From: Celeribacter sp. HF31
GTDB taxonomy: Bacteria; Pseudomonadota; Alphaproteobacteria; Rhodobacterales; Rhodobacteraceae
Length of the DNA stretch: 64,000 bases
Direction: 5' to 3'
Assembly (NCBI RefSeq): GCF_011806455.1
Contig: NZ_JAATOT010000008.1
Location: forward strand, 1 to 64,000
This document shows positions 33,222 to 42,731 of the stretch, piece by piece. The stretch's first letter is position 1. Every line of letters begins with the position of its first letter. The notes under the pieces are model-generated. The model was not told the DNA's origin and searched no databases. It worked only from the letters and a program-made list of their open reading frames with translations. The translations under genes and the position numbers were made by a program.

Positions 33222-33836
33222 TCAACTGGTCGCGATCCGGGCTCCGAAAAGGGCGATGAGGCCCCCCAGAGCGCGGTCGGTCCAAAGCTTGGCCCGGCCA
33301 TAGGCTTGTCGTGCTTTTTGCCGCGAAAAAAGCCGCGCGACAATCACATACCACAGTGTTTCGTCAAAAAAGACGAAAAACAATAAAATGGCCTTAATGA
33401 CGACCGAGGTCTCGGGCGGGATCAGCCCGGCAAAGACCGCCCCGAAGAACACCGCAGGTTTCGGGTTCGACAATTGCGTCATGAGACCGAGGCGAAAGGC
33501 ATTGGCGAGCGACCGCGGGCTTGCGATTGTACTGGCCTCGGGCAGCAGATCGCGGGCATGACGGATGGTTTTGTATCCGATCCAGATCAGGAACAGCCCG
33601 CCCGCGATTTTAAAGGCGAGATAGGCGCGGGGGAAAAGCTCGAACAGGATCGAAAGGCCGGACATAGCCGCCAGCGCCCAGATCACCGCACCCAATCCAA
33701 AGGCCACAGCAAGGCCGAAAGCGGGGCGAAACCCCTCGGAGGCGGCGGTGCGTACGGAGACCACAAAAGAGGGGCCGGGCGACATGGCGGCGACGAAATG
33801 CAGGCTTAAAATAGAGAGAAAAATCGCGAGGGTCAT
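33222..33836 (-). CDS. LysE/RhtB-family amino acid exporter
   Basis: Inner-membrane exporter of 204 residues with about six hydrophobic spans. The family signature PGPSFVVSVRTAASEGFRPAFGLAVAFGLGA is near the N-terminus, followed by FKIAGGLFLIWIGYKTIR and FRLGLMTQLSNPKPAVFFGAVF. The start MTLAIFLSILSLHFVAAM follows GGGAGGAGAC. The substrate (threonine, homoserine or another amino acid) is not readable. It is followed by gpt and lies after fabI on the same strand, 48 bp before the fabI terminator region. Confidence 0.9.
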   Translation of the reverse strand: MTLAIFLSILSLHFVAAMSPGPSFVVSVRTAASEGFRPAFGLAVAFGLGAVIWALAAMSGLSILFELFPRAYLAFKIAGGLFLIWIGYKTIRHARDLLPEASTIASPRSLANAFRLGLMTQLSNPKPAVFFGAVFAGLIPPETSVVIKAILLFFVFFDETLWYVIVARLFSRQKARQAYGRAKLWTDRALGGLIALFGARIATS

Positions 33837-33863
33837 GTCTCCTCCCAAAGACATCTGTAACAC

Positions 33864-33889
33864 AAAACGGGAGCCGAAGCCCCCGTTTT
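33864..33889 (-). terminator. Terminator of fabI
   Basis: On the minus strand AAAACGGG pairs with CCCGTTTT over a 10-nt loop. It lies 22 bp after the fabI stop and 27 bp before the LysE-type start, ending in TTTTGTG. Confidence 0.75.
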
Positions 33890-33911
33890 CAAAGCGTTTC
33901 TTCCGGAGGGA

Positions 33912-34715
33912 TCAGCCCTTGGTGATGTCCGGGGCGTCGACCGCTTTCATGCCAACGACGTGATAGCCCGCGTCGACGTGGTGGGTTTCGCCCGACACGC
34001 CCGCCGAGAGATCGGACAACAGGTAAAGCGCAGAGCCGCCCACATCGTCGATGGTCACATTGCGACGCAGCGGCGAGTTGTATTCGTTCCATTTCATGAT
34101 GTAGCGGAAGTCGCCGATGCCGGAAGCGGCGAGCGTCTTGATCGGACCGGCGGAGATCGAGTTGACGCGGATGCCGTCCTTGCCGAGATCTTCGGCGAGG
34201 TAGCGCACGGAGGCCTCCAAAGCGGCCTTGGCCACACCCATCACATTGTAATGCGGCATCACGCGCTCGGCGCCGTAATAGGTCATGGTCAGCATCGAGC
34301 CGCCCTCTTTCATCAGCTTCGCGGCACGCTGTGCGACCGCGGTGAAGGAGAAGACGGAGATGTCCATGGTCAGGTTGAAATTGTCGCGGGTGGTGTCGAC
34401 ATAGCGGCCGCGCAGCTCGTTTTTGTCGGAGAAACCGATGGCATGCACGATGAAGTCGAGCTTGCCCCATTTTTCCTCTATATCTTCGAAAAGAGCATCC
34501 ATAGAGGCCTCGTCGGAGACGTCGCATTCCACGACGAAATCGGAGCCAAGACGTTCCGCCAGCGGATCGACCCGTTTCTTAAGCTGTTCACCCTGATAGG
34601 AAAAACACAGCTCAGCGCCATGATCGGAGAGTGCTTTGGCAATGCCCCAGGCGATTGATTTGTCGTTGGCAAGGCCCATGATCAGCCCGCGTTTGCCGTC
34701 CATCAGTTTCGTCAT
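33912..34715 (-). CDS. fabI: Enoyl-[acyl-carrier-protein] reductase (NADH)
   Basis: Last reductive step of each fatty acid elongation cycle, 267 residues, short-chain dehydrogenase fold. The cofactor region is GLIMGLANDKSIAWGIAKAL. The FabI catalytic pair Tyr-x6-Lys is visible in PHYNVMGVAKAALEASVRYLAEDLG. SAGPIKTLAASGIGDF follows at the substrate loop, with the conserved Ser/Thr-Leu-Ala motif. Length and motifs match proteobacterial FabI. It is divergent from pdxH across 237 bp without a recognised signal, and ends in a terminator before the LysE-type gene. Confidence 0.95.
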   Translation of the reverse strand: MTKLMDGKRGLIMGLANDKSIAWGIAKALSDHGAELCFSYQGEQLKKRVDPLAERLGSDFVVECDVSDEASMDALFEDIEEKWGKLDFIVHAIGFSDKNELRGRYVDTTRDNFNLTMDISVFSFTAVAQRAAKLMKEGGSMLTMTYYGAERVMPHYNVMGVAKAALEASVRYLAEDLGKDGIRVNSISAGPIKTLAASGIGDFRYIMKWNEYNSPLRRNVTIDDVGGSALYLLSDLSAGVSGETHHVDAGYHVVGMKAVDAPDITKG

Positions 34716-34952
34716 GGCGTGTCTTCGTCCGCTTATTATTGGATGTTGAAACGTGCTTTAGGGGTTTTGCGCAAAGCGATCAAGTCTGGCCCCGGTAAAT
34801 TCGCGACGTAGGGTCATATGGCCGCTGCAAACCGCTTGTGCGTCTCTGTTTTAGCAGGGGGCAGGCGGGGTTTGCGCGGGGTTTTCCTTGTCGCTCGGTC
34901 GCAATAGGACTATCCCGAATGCCATGAAGAAAGCCGCCAGAGGAGAGCCGCC

Positions 34953-35570
34953 ATGGTGTCAGCAGATGTCCCCCGCAAAGGCATTTTCGCCGGAGACGAC
35001 CCCTTCGAGATTTCGCGACGCTGGTTGAAAGAGGCCGAGGCCAAGGAGATCAACGATCCCAACGCCATGGCCATCGCCACGGTGGACGAGGACGGCCTAC
35101 CGAATGTGCGGATGGTGCTCTTGAAAGAGATCGCCGACGACGCCTTTGTGTTTTTCACCAATTATGAGAGCGCGAAGGGGCAAGAGATTGAAACTGCTGG
35201 AAAAGCTGCTTTTGTCCTGCATTGGAAATCCCTGCGCCGTCAGGTCCGTGTGCGCGGCCTGGTCGCCCGCGAAACGCCGGAAGCCTCCGACGCCTATTAC
35301 AAATCCCGCGCGCTCGGATCGCGGATCGGCGCCTGGGCCAGTCAGCAATCGCGGCCACTTGTGTCAAAGACTGCGCTGATGGAAGCCGTGGCCAAAGAGG
35401 GCCTCAAACACGGCCCCAATCCGAAACGCCCGCCGTTCTGGGGCGGCTATCGGATCACGCCCTTGGAGATCGAATTTTGGGCCGATGGCGAGTTCCGTCT
35501 GCACGACCGGTTCCGCTGGCGCCGTGCCAGCCCGGAGGCCGCTTGGGAAATTTTGCGACTTAATCCCTGA
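34953..35570 (+). CDS. pdxH: Pyridoxamine 5'-phosphate oxidase
   Basis: FMN enzyme of 205 residues that makes pyridoxal 5'-phosphate from the pyridoxine or pyridoxamine phosphates. Characteristic segments are [65 protein letters not shown] and the C-terminal [26 protein letters not shown] precedes the ATG. PLP is a cofactor for the aminotransferase nearby, but no operon link exists. Single gene, divergent from fabI. Confidence 0.95.
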   Translation: MVSADVPRKGIFAGDDPFEISRRWLKEAEAKEINDPNAMAIATVDEDGLPNVRMVLLKEIADDAFVFFTNYESAKGQEIETAGKAAFVLHWKSLRRQVRVRGLVARETPEASDAYYKSRALGSRIGAWASQQSRPLVSKTALMEAVAKEGLKHGPNPKRPPFWGGYRITPLEIEFWADGEFRLHDRFRWRRASPEAAWEILRLNP

Positions 35571-35748
35571 CATATGGCCTGAAAAAAAGGTTGACGCCGG
35601 GTCATTCGAACAACTGGTCAAAAAGACAGGGGGAAGGGGGCTTGCACCTTTGGCTCGTTTGTCTCAGGTTCAGAGCGGGATGAGGGGTGCGTACCCCCTG
35701 TTATGGGCCAGTCGAAATGCGCATTGGCCCTTATGAGTAAATGAGAGA

Positions 35749-36288
35749 ATGAACGACACAGACTTGGGGAAGGTCGTTTCGGGCCATGTAAAATGGTTCG
35801 ATCCGACTCGCGGCTTTGGCTTTGTGATCGCCGATGACGGCGGTCCGGATATTTTGTTGCATGCGAATGTTTTGCGCAACTTCGGGCAAAGCTCCGTAGC
35901 GGATGCCGCTATGGTGCGTCTCGTGGTGCAAAGCACGGATCGCGGTGTGCAGGCGGTCGAGGTGCTCGAAATTGCACCTCCGGCGCCGGGCACGGGGACG
36001 ATGCTGGAAGACCTCGAGGAGGTCGATGAGGAAAGCCTGTCTTTGCCGCTCGAGCCCGCGCGTGTGAAGTGGTTCGACAAGGGCAAGGGCTTTGGGTTTG
36101 CCAATGTTTTCGGGCGCCCAGAGGATGTGTTCATCCATATTGAAGTGCTGCGCCGATCGGGTTTGGCCGATTTGATGCCGGGAGAGGCCGTCGGGCTTCG
36201 TGTCATCGACGGGCGTCGGGGCCGGATGGCCGCGCATGTCACCGCTTGGGACATCGCGCTGCGTGAGGCGCAAGAGGCGGAGGCCTGA
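35749..36288 (+). CDS. Double cold-shock-domain protein
   Basis: RNA/single-stranded DNA-binding protein of 179 residues with two cold-shock domains. The first (about 9-75) has GHVKWFDPTRGFGFVIAD and DILLHANVL. The second (about 106-170) has ARVKWFDKGKGFGFANV and EDVFIHIEVLRRSG. Each keeps the aromatic RNP1 (GFGF) and a variant RNP2. An acidic, proline-containing linker joins them. Duplicated cold-shock proteins of this length are typical of alphaproteobacteria. The gene is followed after 1 bp by the DUF192 gene, so both are probably translated from one mRNA. Confidence 0.9.
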   Translation: MNDTDLGKVVSGHVKWFDPTRGFGFVIADDGGPDILLHANVLRNFGQSSVADAAMVRLVVQSTDRGVQAVEVLEIAPPAPGTGTMLEDLEEVDEESLSLPLEPARVKWFDKGKGFGFANVFGRPEDVFIHIEVLRRSGLADLMPGEAVGLRVIDGRRGRMAAHVTAWDIALREAQEAEA

Positions 36289-36289
36289 G

Positions 36290-36781
36290 ATGCGCCGCCG
36301 CTCGCGTTTCTCCGCGAGGCTGTTGAGCGCGATCCTCTGTGTCGCAGCTTTGCCTGCGCTGGCGCAAGAGGCCTGCCGCAGGGATGAGGTTCTGATCTCG
36401 GGGCCAGAGACGCAGGCGCGTTTTTCCGTCGAGATTGCAGATGACGCGGGTGAACGCGCCCTCGGTTTGATGAACCGCGCCGAGATGCCGCGCTCGCATG
36501 GCATGTTGTTCGTCTATGAAAAACCGCAGCCGGTGTCGTTTTGGATGGCCAACACCTTGATCCCGCTGGATATGATCTTTGTCGACCGGCAGGGCGTCGT
36601 GACCCGGGTTCATGACGAGGCCGTGCCTCTGGACCGGACCCCGATTGCGGGCGGCGATGCGGTCTATGCGGTGCTTGAAATCAATGGCGGTCTGGCCCGC
36701 GCCTTGGGCATTCGTCCCGGCGATCACCTGCGCCATCCGGCCTTTGGGCCCGAGGCGGCTGATCCTTGTCTCACGGAGTGA
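36290..36781 (+). CDS. DUF192 secreted protein
   Basis: Protein of 163 residues with a Sec signal (MRRRSRFSARLLSAILCVAALPALA, cleavage near AQE). The rest is a DUF192 domain: FSVEIADDAGERALGLMNRAEMPRSHGMLFVYEKPQPVSFWMANTLIPLDMIF, with GRALGIRPGDHL-like ending ALGIRPGDHL. The start codon lies 1 bp after the cold-shock stop and a GGCGGAGG ribosome site is inside the preceding gene. The domain is widespread in bacteria and archaea without an agreed function. It should be periplasmic. Confidence 0.88.
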   Translation: MRRRSRFSARLLSAILCVAALPALAQEACRRDEVLISGPETQARFSVEIADDAGERALGLMNRAEMPRSHGMLFVYEKPQPVSFWMANTLIPLDMIFVDRQGVVTRVHDEAVPLDRTPIAGGDAVYAVLEINGGLARALGIRPGDHLRHPAFGPEAADPCLTE

Positions 36782-36837
36782 GCGCATAAATAAGTGCTTT
36801 TCAACCGCGCGTTTGCACGGTAGGAGAGGCGCACGGT

Positions 36838-36914
36838 CGGGGCGTGGCGCAGTCTGGTAGCGCACCTGTTTTGGGTACAGGGGGTCGTGAGTTCGAATCT
36901 CGCCGCCCCGACCA
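36838..36914 (+). tRNA. tRNA-Pro (anticodon TGG)
   Basis: A 77-nt cloverleaf with encoded CCA. The acceptor stem is CGGGGCG/CGCCCCG, the D arm GCGC/GCGC, the anticodon arm CCTGT-TTTGGGT-ACAGG giving anticodon TGG, and the T arm GTGAG-TTCGAAT-CTCGC. C1-G72 and the A73 discriminator agree with bacterial tRNA-Pro. It is followed by the trmO gene 133 bp downstream. Confidence 0.97.
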
Positions 36915-37047
36915 CTTTCTCCCCCTGAGATATTTTAAGCTTTCTGTCGCTTTCGGCTGTGACGGTCGAGACCGTTCGCGCCCCGCGTCCTTTTGTCCGG
37001 CTGATCTCGGGCCACTTTCTCCTATCTCGACCGGAAAGGAGATCGCC

Positions 37048-37440
37048 ATGACAGAGATGACCCTCACCCCCATCGGACGGATTCACACGCCTTACAAAAC
37101 CTTAGCCGACTGCCCGAGTGCGCCGTCGCCTGAACAAGAGGCGCGGATCGAGATCGACCCGGCGTTTGCGCCGGGGCTCAAGGGGCTGAGCGCCGTGGAG
37201 GTCGATGTGCTCTATTGGTTTGATCGGGCGGCGCGCGATGTCCTGCACTCGGTGCGGCCCCATGATGGGGTGCATTGCGGTGTCTTTGCCATGCGCTCGC
37301 CACATCGCCCGAACCCGATTGCCCTGTCGCGGGTCAGGGTCTTGTCGGTCGATGAAACGGGTCTGACCGTCTCGGGGATGGATTGCCTTGATGGCACGCT
37401 TCTGGTCGATCTGAAACCGGTGCCGCGCGCGGCAACTTGA
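37048..37440 (+). CDS. TrmO/TsaA-like tRNA t6A methyltransferase
   Basis: Short TsaA-family protein of 130 residues. TrmO uses SAM to N6-methylate t6A37 in tRNA-Thr. Family segments are IGRIHTPYKTLADCPSAPSPEQEARIEI, LKGLSAVEVDVLYWFDRA, GVFAMRSPHRPNPIALSRVRVL and DCLDGTLLVDLKP. The length matches the core domain without the C-terminal extension of E. coli TrmO (235 aa). The start MTEMTLTPIGRI follows AGGAGA. Some single-domain relatives may act on other substrates, so I leave the symbol open. The adjacent gene is a tRNA. Confidence 0.85.
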   Translation: MTEMTLTPIGRIHTPYKTLADCPSAPSPEQEARIEIDPAFAPGLKGLSAVEVDVLYWFDRAARDVLHSVRPHDGVHCGVFAMRSPHRPNPIALSRVRVLSVDETGLTVSGMDCLDGTLLVDLKPVPRAAT

Positions 37441-38206
37441 GGTTGCGTCACAAAATTGATTCGAGCGCTCAGATCACTGTCACATATGTGGTGTATGTGC
37501 GTAAATCAGGGGAGCTTGAGGCGCTAACTCTGCCGGTTTTCAGGGGTTTTCCTGAGAAAGCCGGTGTTTTCCCTCCGGTTTTGCCAAAGCCTTGTCCACT
37601 AGATGTAGTATGCTGAGGAAATGTGCAAACCTGCCACACATGGGCTGCACCTGCTGATTTTTCGGTGCGGCCACTTATCCACACCGGCTTGTGCAAAATC
37701 TTAACGAATTTCACGAAACCCATAGGAAACAAAGAAAAAAGTATTAACGCGGGGGACTTCGAATCGTGGGGGCCTGTGGGCAATTTTCGTCAAACGATTT
37801 TTGCGTCTCAAAAGAGTAAATTTTGCGTTGACCACGAGGGCTCAGCCGCTGCACATTGTGGAGGCCGGATGAGAGACACACTACATTTAGTTGTTCTTGG
37901 ACGGCGAGGGACAAGGGTCTCGGGGGACATATCCGCGTTGGGATCGCACCGGTTTTCAGGTCGAAAGGCTTGAAAACAAGGGATGCGACCGGGGTGAGAA
38001 CGGATTTGCCACCGAGGATCAGCTTGAGGACCAAAGACGAATCTGTGACGCATCCGGGGGCCAAGGCCGCACCGGTCTGGTCGAGATTTGTCTGTGAGCC
38101 GGGCGCGTTTCTTGCCGTAACGACAACACAAGATGTGGAGGAGGTCGACGGGTCGCCGGTGACGGAAATTTGGCGGTAAAGCAAAACAACGCGAGAGTTG
38201 AGGCAG
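37441..38206 (+). promoter_or_regulatory. 766-bp region upstream of nrdJ with NrdR-like and DnaA-box-like sites
   Basis: No credible gene is present. CCACTAGATGTAGTAT (37596-37611) and ACACTACATTTAGTTG (37878-37893) each match 12 of 16 positions of the NrdR box written as ACACTATATCTAGTGT. TTATCCACA at 37675-37683 is an exact DnaA box, and TTGTCCACT at 37592-37600 is near one. CACATATGTG at 37482-37491 is a perfect 10-bp palindrome. NrdR boxes usually come in pairs about three helix turns apart, whereas these are 282 bp apart, so the case is suggestive only. No cobalamin riboswitch B12-box was found. Confidence 0.4.
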
Positions 38207-41200
38207 ATGAAAATCGAACGCAAATTCACGACGGCAGGCAAAGACGCATATGCGGAACTGGAGTTCACCAAGACCTCCTCGGAAATCCGCAACCCGGACG
38301 GCACGGTGGTGTTTCATCTCGACGATTGCGAAGTGCCCTCGAAGTGGTCGCAGGTCGCCTCCGACGTCATCGCGCAGAAATATTTCCGCAAGGCTGGCGT
38401 GCCGGCGGCACTGAAAAAAGTCCGTGAAAAAGGCGTTCCGTCTTTCCTTTGGCGGTCTATTCCCGACGAAGACAAGCTTGTAAAACTGCCCGAGGAGGCG
38501 CGGTTTGGTGGCGAGACCTCTGCGAAACAGGTGTTCGACCGTCTCGCAGGCGCCTGGGCCTATTGGGGCTGGAAGGGCGGCTATTTCACGTCTGAAGATG
38601 ACGCCAAAGCCTATTACGACGAGATGCGGTTCACGCTGGCGGCCCAGATGGGCGCGCCGAACAGCCCGCAGTGGTTCAACACCGGCCTGCACTGGGCCTA
38701 CGGCATCGACGGTCCGGGGCAGGGGCATTATTATGTGGATTATCAATCCGGTGAGCTGACGCGCTCGTCCTCCGCCTATGAGCATCCGCAGCCGCATGCC
38801 TGTTTCATCCAATCCGTCGCCGACGATCTGGTGTCTGACGGTGGCATCATGGATCTCTGGGTGCGCGAGGCGCGCCTGTTCAAATACGGTTCCGGCACCG
38901 GCACCAACTTTTCCTCGCTGCGCGCCGCCAATGAGAGCCTCTCGGGTGGGGGCAAATCCTCCGGCCTCATGGGCTTTCTGAAAATCGGCGACCGGGCAGC
39001 GGGCGCGATCAAATCCGGCGGCACCACGCGCCGCGCGGCGAAGATGGTGATCTGCGACATGGATCACCCGGACATCGAGGATTTCATCAACTGGAAAGTG
39101 ATCGAAGAGCAGAAAGTGGCGTCCATCGTCGCGGGCTCTAAGATGCACGAACGCCAGCTCAATGCGATTTTCGATGCGATTGGCACTTGGGACGGCGCGG
39201 AAGCCGATGCTTTCGACCCAAGCAAGAACCCGGCGCTGAAGGCCGCGGTCAAATCCGCGAAACAGGTCGCCATTCCGGAAACCTACGTCAAACGCGTGCT
39301 GGATTACGCGAAACAGGGCTATTCCTCGATCGAATTCCCGACCTATGACACGGATTGGGACAGCGAGGCCTATGCCTCCGTCTCCGGTCAGAACTCCAAC
39401 AACTCCGTGCGCGTCACCGATGCTTTCCTCAAGGCCGTGAAAGACGATGCCGAATGGGAGCTTTTGCGCCGCACCGACGGGAAGGTCGCGAAGACCGTCA
39501 AGGCGCGCGATCTTTGGGAACAGGTCGGCCATGCCGCCTGGGCCTGTGCCGATCCGGGCATCCAGTTCCACGACACGATCAATGCCTGGCACACCTGCCC
39601 GGAAGACGGCGAAATTCGCGGTTCCAACCCCTGTTCGGAATATATGTTCCTCGATGACACGGCTTGTAACCTCGCTTCGATGAACCTTCTGACCTTCTTG
39701 CACGATGGCGTGTTCGATGCGGAAAGCTACATGCACGCGACCCGCCTCTGGACGCTGACGCTTGAAATTTCCGTGATGATGGCGCAATTCCCGTCGCAAG
39801 AGATCGCGCAGCGCTCCTATGATTTCCGCACGCTGGGCCTGGGTTACGCCAACATCGGTGGCTTGCTGATGAACATGGGCTTTGGCTATGACAGCGATGA
39901 GGGGCGCGCGCTGGCCGGTGCTCTGACCGCGATCATGACCGGTGTGTCCTATACGACCTCCGCCGAGATCGCAGGCGAGCTGGGGGCCTTCGACAAGTTC
40001 GAGAAGAACCGCGAGCATATGCTCCGCGTCATCCGCAACCACCGCACCGCCGCCTATGGCAAGACCACGGGCTACGAAGGCCTTGAGGTCAAGCCGGTCG
40101 CTTTGGATCACGCCAACTGCCCCGACGCCCATCTCGTCGAGCTGGCGAAATCCGCTTGGGACGAGGCGCTGAGCCTTGGCGAGAAAAACGGCTACCGCAA
40201 CGCGCAGGTCTCTGTGATTGCGCCCACCGGCACCATCGGTCTGGTGATGGATTGCGACACCACGGGGATCGAGCCGGACTTTGCGCTGGTGAAATTCAAG
40301 AAACTCGCAGGCGGTGGCTATTTCAAAATCATCAACCGCTCCGTGCCGGCCGCGCTTGAGAAACTCGGCTATTCTTCGTCGGAGATCGAAGAGATCGTGT
40401 CCTACGCTGTGGGTCATGGCACCATCGGCAATGCACCGGGGATCAACCACACGGCTCTCATTGGCCACGGCTTCGGTCAGGCGCAGATCGACAAGATCGA
40501 GGCCGCGCTGCCGTCCGCCTTCGACATCCGCTTTGTGTTCAACCAATGGACACTGGGCGAAGAGTTCTGCACCGGCACGCTCGGCATTCCGGCGGCGAAA
40601 CTCAATGATCCGTCTTTCGACCTGCTGCGCAGCCTCGGCTTTACCGCCAAAGACATCGCGGCGGCCAATGACCATGTGTGCGGCACGATGACCCTCGAAG
40701 GTGCGCCTTTCCTCAAGGAAGAGCATTACAACGTCTTTGATTGCGCCAATGCCTGCGGCAAAAAAGGCAAGCGGTATCTGTCGGTTGAGAGCCACATCAC
40801 CATGATGGCCGCGGCGCAGTCCTTTATCTCCGGCGCGATCTCCAAGACGATCAACATGCCGAATGACGCCACCATCGAGGATTGTCAGGCCGCCTATGAG
40901 CTGTCCTGGTCCTTGGGCACGAAAGCCAATGCGCTCTACCGTGACGGCTCGAAACTGTCGCAGCCGCTGGCGACCGCTTTGATCGAGGATGACGAAGAGG
41001 CCGAGGAAATTCTCGCAACCGGCACCGCGCAGGAAAAAGCCGCCGTGCTGGCCGAGAAGATCGTCGAGAAGGTCATCATTAAAGAGGTCGCCCGCGGCCG
41101 CGAAAAGATGCCCGATCGTCGCAAGGGCTACACCCAGAAATCCATCGTCGGCGGGCATAAGGTCTACCTGCGCACCGGCGAGTACGAAGACGGTTCTCTG

Positions 41201-41887
41201 GGCGAAATCTTTATCGACATGCACAAAGAGGGCGCCGGTTTCCGGGCGATGATGAACAACTTCGCCATCGCGGTCTCTGTCGGTCTGCAGTACGGCGTGC
41301 CGCTCGAAGAATTCGTCGATGCCTTCACCTTCACCAAATTTGAACCGGCGGGCATGGTGCAGGGCAATGACTCGATCAAAAACGCCACCTCGATCCTCGA
41401 CTATATCTTCCGCGAGTTGGCCGTGTCGTACCTCGACCGCACCGATCTGGCGCATGTCAAACCGCAGGGCGCGGCCTTTGACGATCTCGACAAGGATGCC
41501 GCCGAAGGCGTGTCCAACATCAAGACTCCGTCAGAAAGTGCCTCTGCGAAATCCATCGAGGTGCTGAAACAGATTTCCTCGACCGGCTATCTGCGCAAGC
41601 GCCTGCCGCAGGAACTCGTTGTTTTGCAAGGCGGAATGCAGTCGGGCGCCGTGGCGCTGGATGGCTCCATCGACCCGCAAGTCGCGCTTCAGACGCTGGT
41701 GCCTGAGACCAAGGCAACCTCGGAAACGGCGCTCTCCACCGGCACCGTGTCGATGACCGCACGCGACAAGGCAAAGATGCAGGGCTACGAGGGCGATCCT
41801 TGTGGCGAATGCGGCAACTACACGCTGGTGCGCAACGGCACCTGCATGAAATGCAACACCTGCGGCGGCACGTCCGGCTGTAGCTGA
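38207..41887 (+). CDS. nrdJ: Vitamin B12-dependent (class II) ribonucleotide reductase
   Basis: Adenosylcobalamin enzyme of 1226 residues that makes deoxyribonucleotides with or without oxygen. The catalytic ten-stranded barrel shows [65 protein letters not shown] and [20 protein letters not shown]. The C-terminus carries the reducible cysteine cluster [23 protein letters not shown]. The N-terminus [20 protein letters not shown] is preceded by GAGG. Length agrees with the long alphaproteobacterial NrdJ. A long upstream region contains possible NrdR and DnaA sites. A small unknown gene follows after 11 bp. Confidence 0.95.
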   Translation: MKIERKFTTAGKDAYAELEFTKTSSEIRNPDGTVVFHLDDCEVPSKWSQVASDVIAQKYFRKAGVPAALKKVREKGVPSFLWRSIPDEDKLVKLPEEARFGGETSAKQVFDRLAGAWAYWGWKGGYFTSEDDAKAYYDEMRFTLAAQMGAPNSPQWFNTGLHWAYGIDGPGQGHYYVDYQSGELTRSSSAYEHPQPHACFIQSVADDLVSDGGIMDLWVREARLFKYGSGTGTNFSSLRAANESLSGGGKSSGLMGFLKIGDRAAGAIKSGGTTRRAAKMVICDMDHPDIEDFINWKVIEEQKVASIVAGSKMHERQLNAIFDAIGTWDGAEADAFDPSKNPALKAAVKSAKQVAIPETYVKRVLDYAKQGYSSIEFPTYDTDWDSEAYASVSGQNSNNSVRVTDAFLKAVKDDAEWELLRRTDGKVAKTVKARDLWEQVGHAAWACADPGIQFHDTINAWHTCPEDGEIRGSNPCSEYMFLDDTACNLASMNLLTFLHDGVFDAESYMHATRLWTLTLEISVMMAQFPSQEIAQRSYDFRTLGLGYANIGGLLMNMGFGYDSDEGRALAGALTAIMTGVSYTTSAEIAGELGAFDKFEKNREHMLRVIRNHRTAAYGKTTGYEGLEVKPVALDHANCPDAHLVELAKSAWDEALSLGEKNGYRNAQVSVIAPTGTIGLVMDCDTTGIEPDFALVKFKKLAGGGYFKIINRSVPAALEKLGYSSSEIEEIVSYAVGHGTIGNAPGINHTALIGHGFGQAQIDKIEAALPSAFDIRFVFNQWTLGEEFCTGTLGIPAAKLNDPSFDLLRSLGFTAKDIAAANDHVCGTMTLEGAPFLKEEHYNVFDCANACGKKGKRYLSVESHITMMAAAQSFISGAISKTINMPNDATIEDCQAAYELSWSLGTKANALYRDGSKLSQPLATALIEDDEEAEEILATGTAQEKAAVLAEKIVEKVIIKEVARGREKMPDRRKGYTQKSIVGGHKVYLRTGEYEDGSLGEIFIDMHKEGAGFRAMMNNFAIAVSVGLQYGVPLEEFVDAFTFTKFEPAGMVQGNDSIKNATSILDYIFRELAVSYLDRTDLAHVKPQGAAFDDLDKDAAEGVSNIKTPSESASAKSIEVLKQISSTGYLRKRLPQELVVLQGGMQSGAVALDGSIDPQVALQTLVPETKATSETALSTGTVSMTARDKAKMQGYEGDPCGECGNYTLVRNGTCMKCNTCGGTSGCS

Positions 41888-41898
41888 GGAGCATGAGA

Positions 41899-42159
41899 AT
41901 GGAATTGGTTTTCGACATCGCCGGACAGCTTTGCGCGGCAGATCGCGTGACGATGCGCGGCAACACTTTGGAGGCGGAGTTCGACCGCAACGTCGTGGGC
42001 GCGCTGGCCGATGCCTATGACGGCAGTCATGCGGTCTCTGTCTTGGGCGTTCCGTCGCTGTCGGTGACCTATTCGGTGCAGACCTACCGCACAGAGGGCG
42101 AGCGCGGATGCCGCGCGACGTTTTCGGTCAACAGCTCTGCGGGGCAGATGCTGCACTAA
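41899..42159 (+). CDS. Small hypothetical protein downstream of nrdJ (86 aa)
   Basis: Not recognised. The ATG at 41899 is preferred because GAGGAG lies 7 nt upstream; an ATG 6 bp earlier would sit on top of that ribosome site. The sequence looks like a small beta-rich fold (LVFDIAGQLCAADRVTMRGN, then VSVLGVPSLSVTYSVQTYRT), with two cysteines and no signal peptide. The 11-bp spacing after nrdJ suggests co-transcription and perhaps a role linked to the reductase. Two hairpins follow, the second with a T-tract. Confidence 0.7.
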   Translation: MELVFDIAGQLCAADRVTMRGNTLEAEFDRNVVGALADAYDGSHAVSVLGVPSLSVTYSVQTYRTEGERGCRATFSVNSSAGQMLH

Positions 42160-42168
42160 ATAGAATAC

Positions 42169-42195
42169 GGATCACCCGCCTCATATGGGTGATCC
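42169..42195 (+). terminator. Hairpin after the nrdJ operon
   Basis: GGATCACCC (42169-42177) and GGGTGATCC (42187-42195) form a perfect 9-bp stem starting 9 bp after the stop codon. There is no T-tract. The strong terminator at 42367 lies further on. Confidence 0.55.
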
Positions 42196-42366
42196 GGGGT
42201 GGGGATGCTTTGCGCGATGCTATGTGTCGCAATGAAGCATCCAGAGTGAGGGGTTCTTTTAGAATTCCTTTTCCGGGGCGGATGCGTTCGCCCCTGACGC
42301 GGATCAGGCCGCAGGCAAAAAAACTTACCGGGCGGTATCAATGATGAGCCTGATCAGCGAACCTCA

Positions 42367-42393
42367 GGGGGGCCATTATGGTCCCCCTTTTTT
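42367..42393 (+). terminator. Rho-independent terminator
   Basis: GGGGGGCC (42367-42374) pairs with GGTCCCCC (42380-42387), one G-U pair, 5-nt loop, followed by TTTTTTC. It faces the end of the small minus-strand gene at 42465 and probably ends nrdJ readthrough. Confidence 0.85.
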
Positions 42394-42464
42394 CTTGTCT
42401 TTTATCGGATTTATGGCGATCCGCCGCGCGAAAACGCCGCGTTTCCCAACCTGTCAAACTGGGG

Positions 42465-42731
42465 CTAGGCCGCAATCAGGCTCGCTGCGAAGTCGCGCAA
42501 AGCCTGGGCCAGTTCAGGGGCCACATCGCGCTGTAGAGGGGTCAGATGGGAGCAAATGCGCACACCGTTTTCCATCCGCGTCTTGAAAGAAACCATGGTC
42601 CCGGAGGCCGGCATGGCAAAGGACCCAAGCATGGCCTCCGCGCCGGAGGCGTAGACCAAATCGGCATGGTCACTGCACCAGATCACGGCCTTATGCGTGT
42701 CAGGGTCGGACCAAATAACAATTCCATCCAT
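42465..42731 (-). CDS. Small hypothetical protein (88 aa)
   Basis: Not recognised as a named family. The start MDGIVIWSDPDTHKAVIWCSDHADLVY was chosen because AGAAGAG lies at the right distance; a longer reading frame adds 19 unlikely residues. It reads as a short beta-rich domain (IVIWSD, AVIWCSD, MVSFKTRMENGVRICSHL) followed by a helix (APELAQALRDFAASLIAA). The pattern, with repeated VIWC/D elements, suggests a small cytoplasmic protein common in Rhodobacteraceae. The gene stands alone, with an AT-rich upstream region shared with the divergent XRE-type regulator. Confidence 0.7.
   Translation of the reverse strand: MDGIVIWSDPDTHKAVIWCSDHADLVYASGAEAMLGSFAMPASGTMVSFKTRMENGVRICSHLTPLQRDVAPELAQALRDFAASLIAA

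Noticed and set aside
37623-37973. 116-residue frame upstream of nrdJ
   Set aside because: No ribosome site, no recognisable composition, and it runs across the DnaA box and an NrdR-like box. Regulatory DNA is the better reading.
37441-38206. Cobalamin riboswitch before B12-dependent nrdJ
   Set aside because: No B12-box-like sequence or terminator/ribosome-site switch could be found; regulation by protein sites is more plausible.
37808-41455. 1215-residue minus-strand open frame opposite nrdJ
   Set aside because: The plus strand encodes a full-length, motif-complete class II ribonucleotide reductase; the antisense translation is low-complexity R/H/G-rich sequence without motifs.
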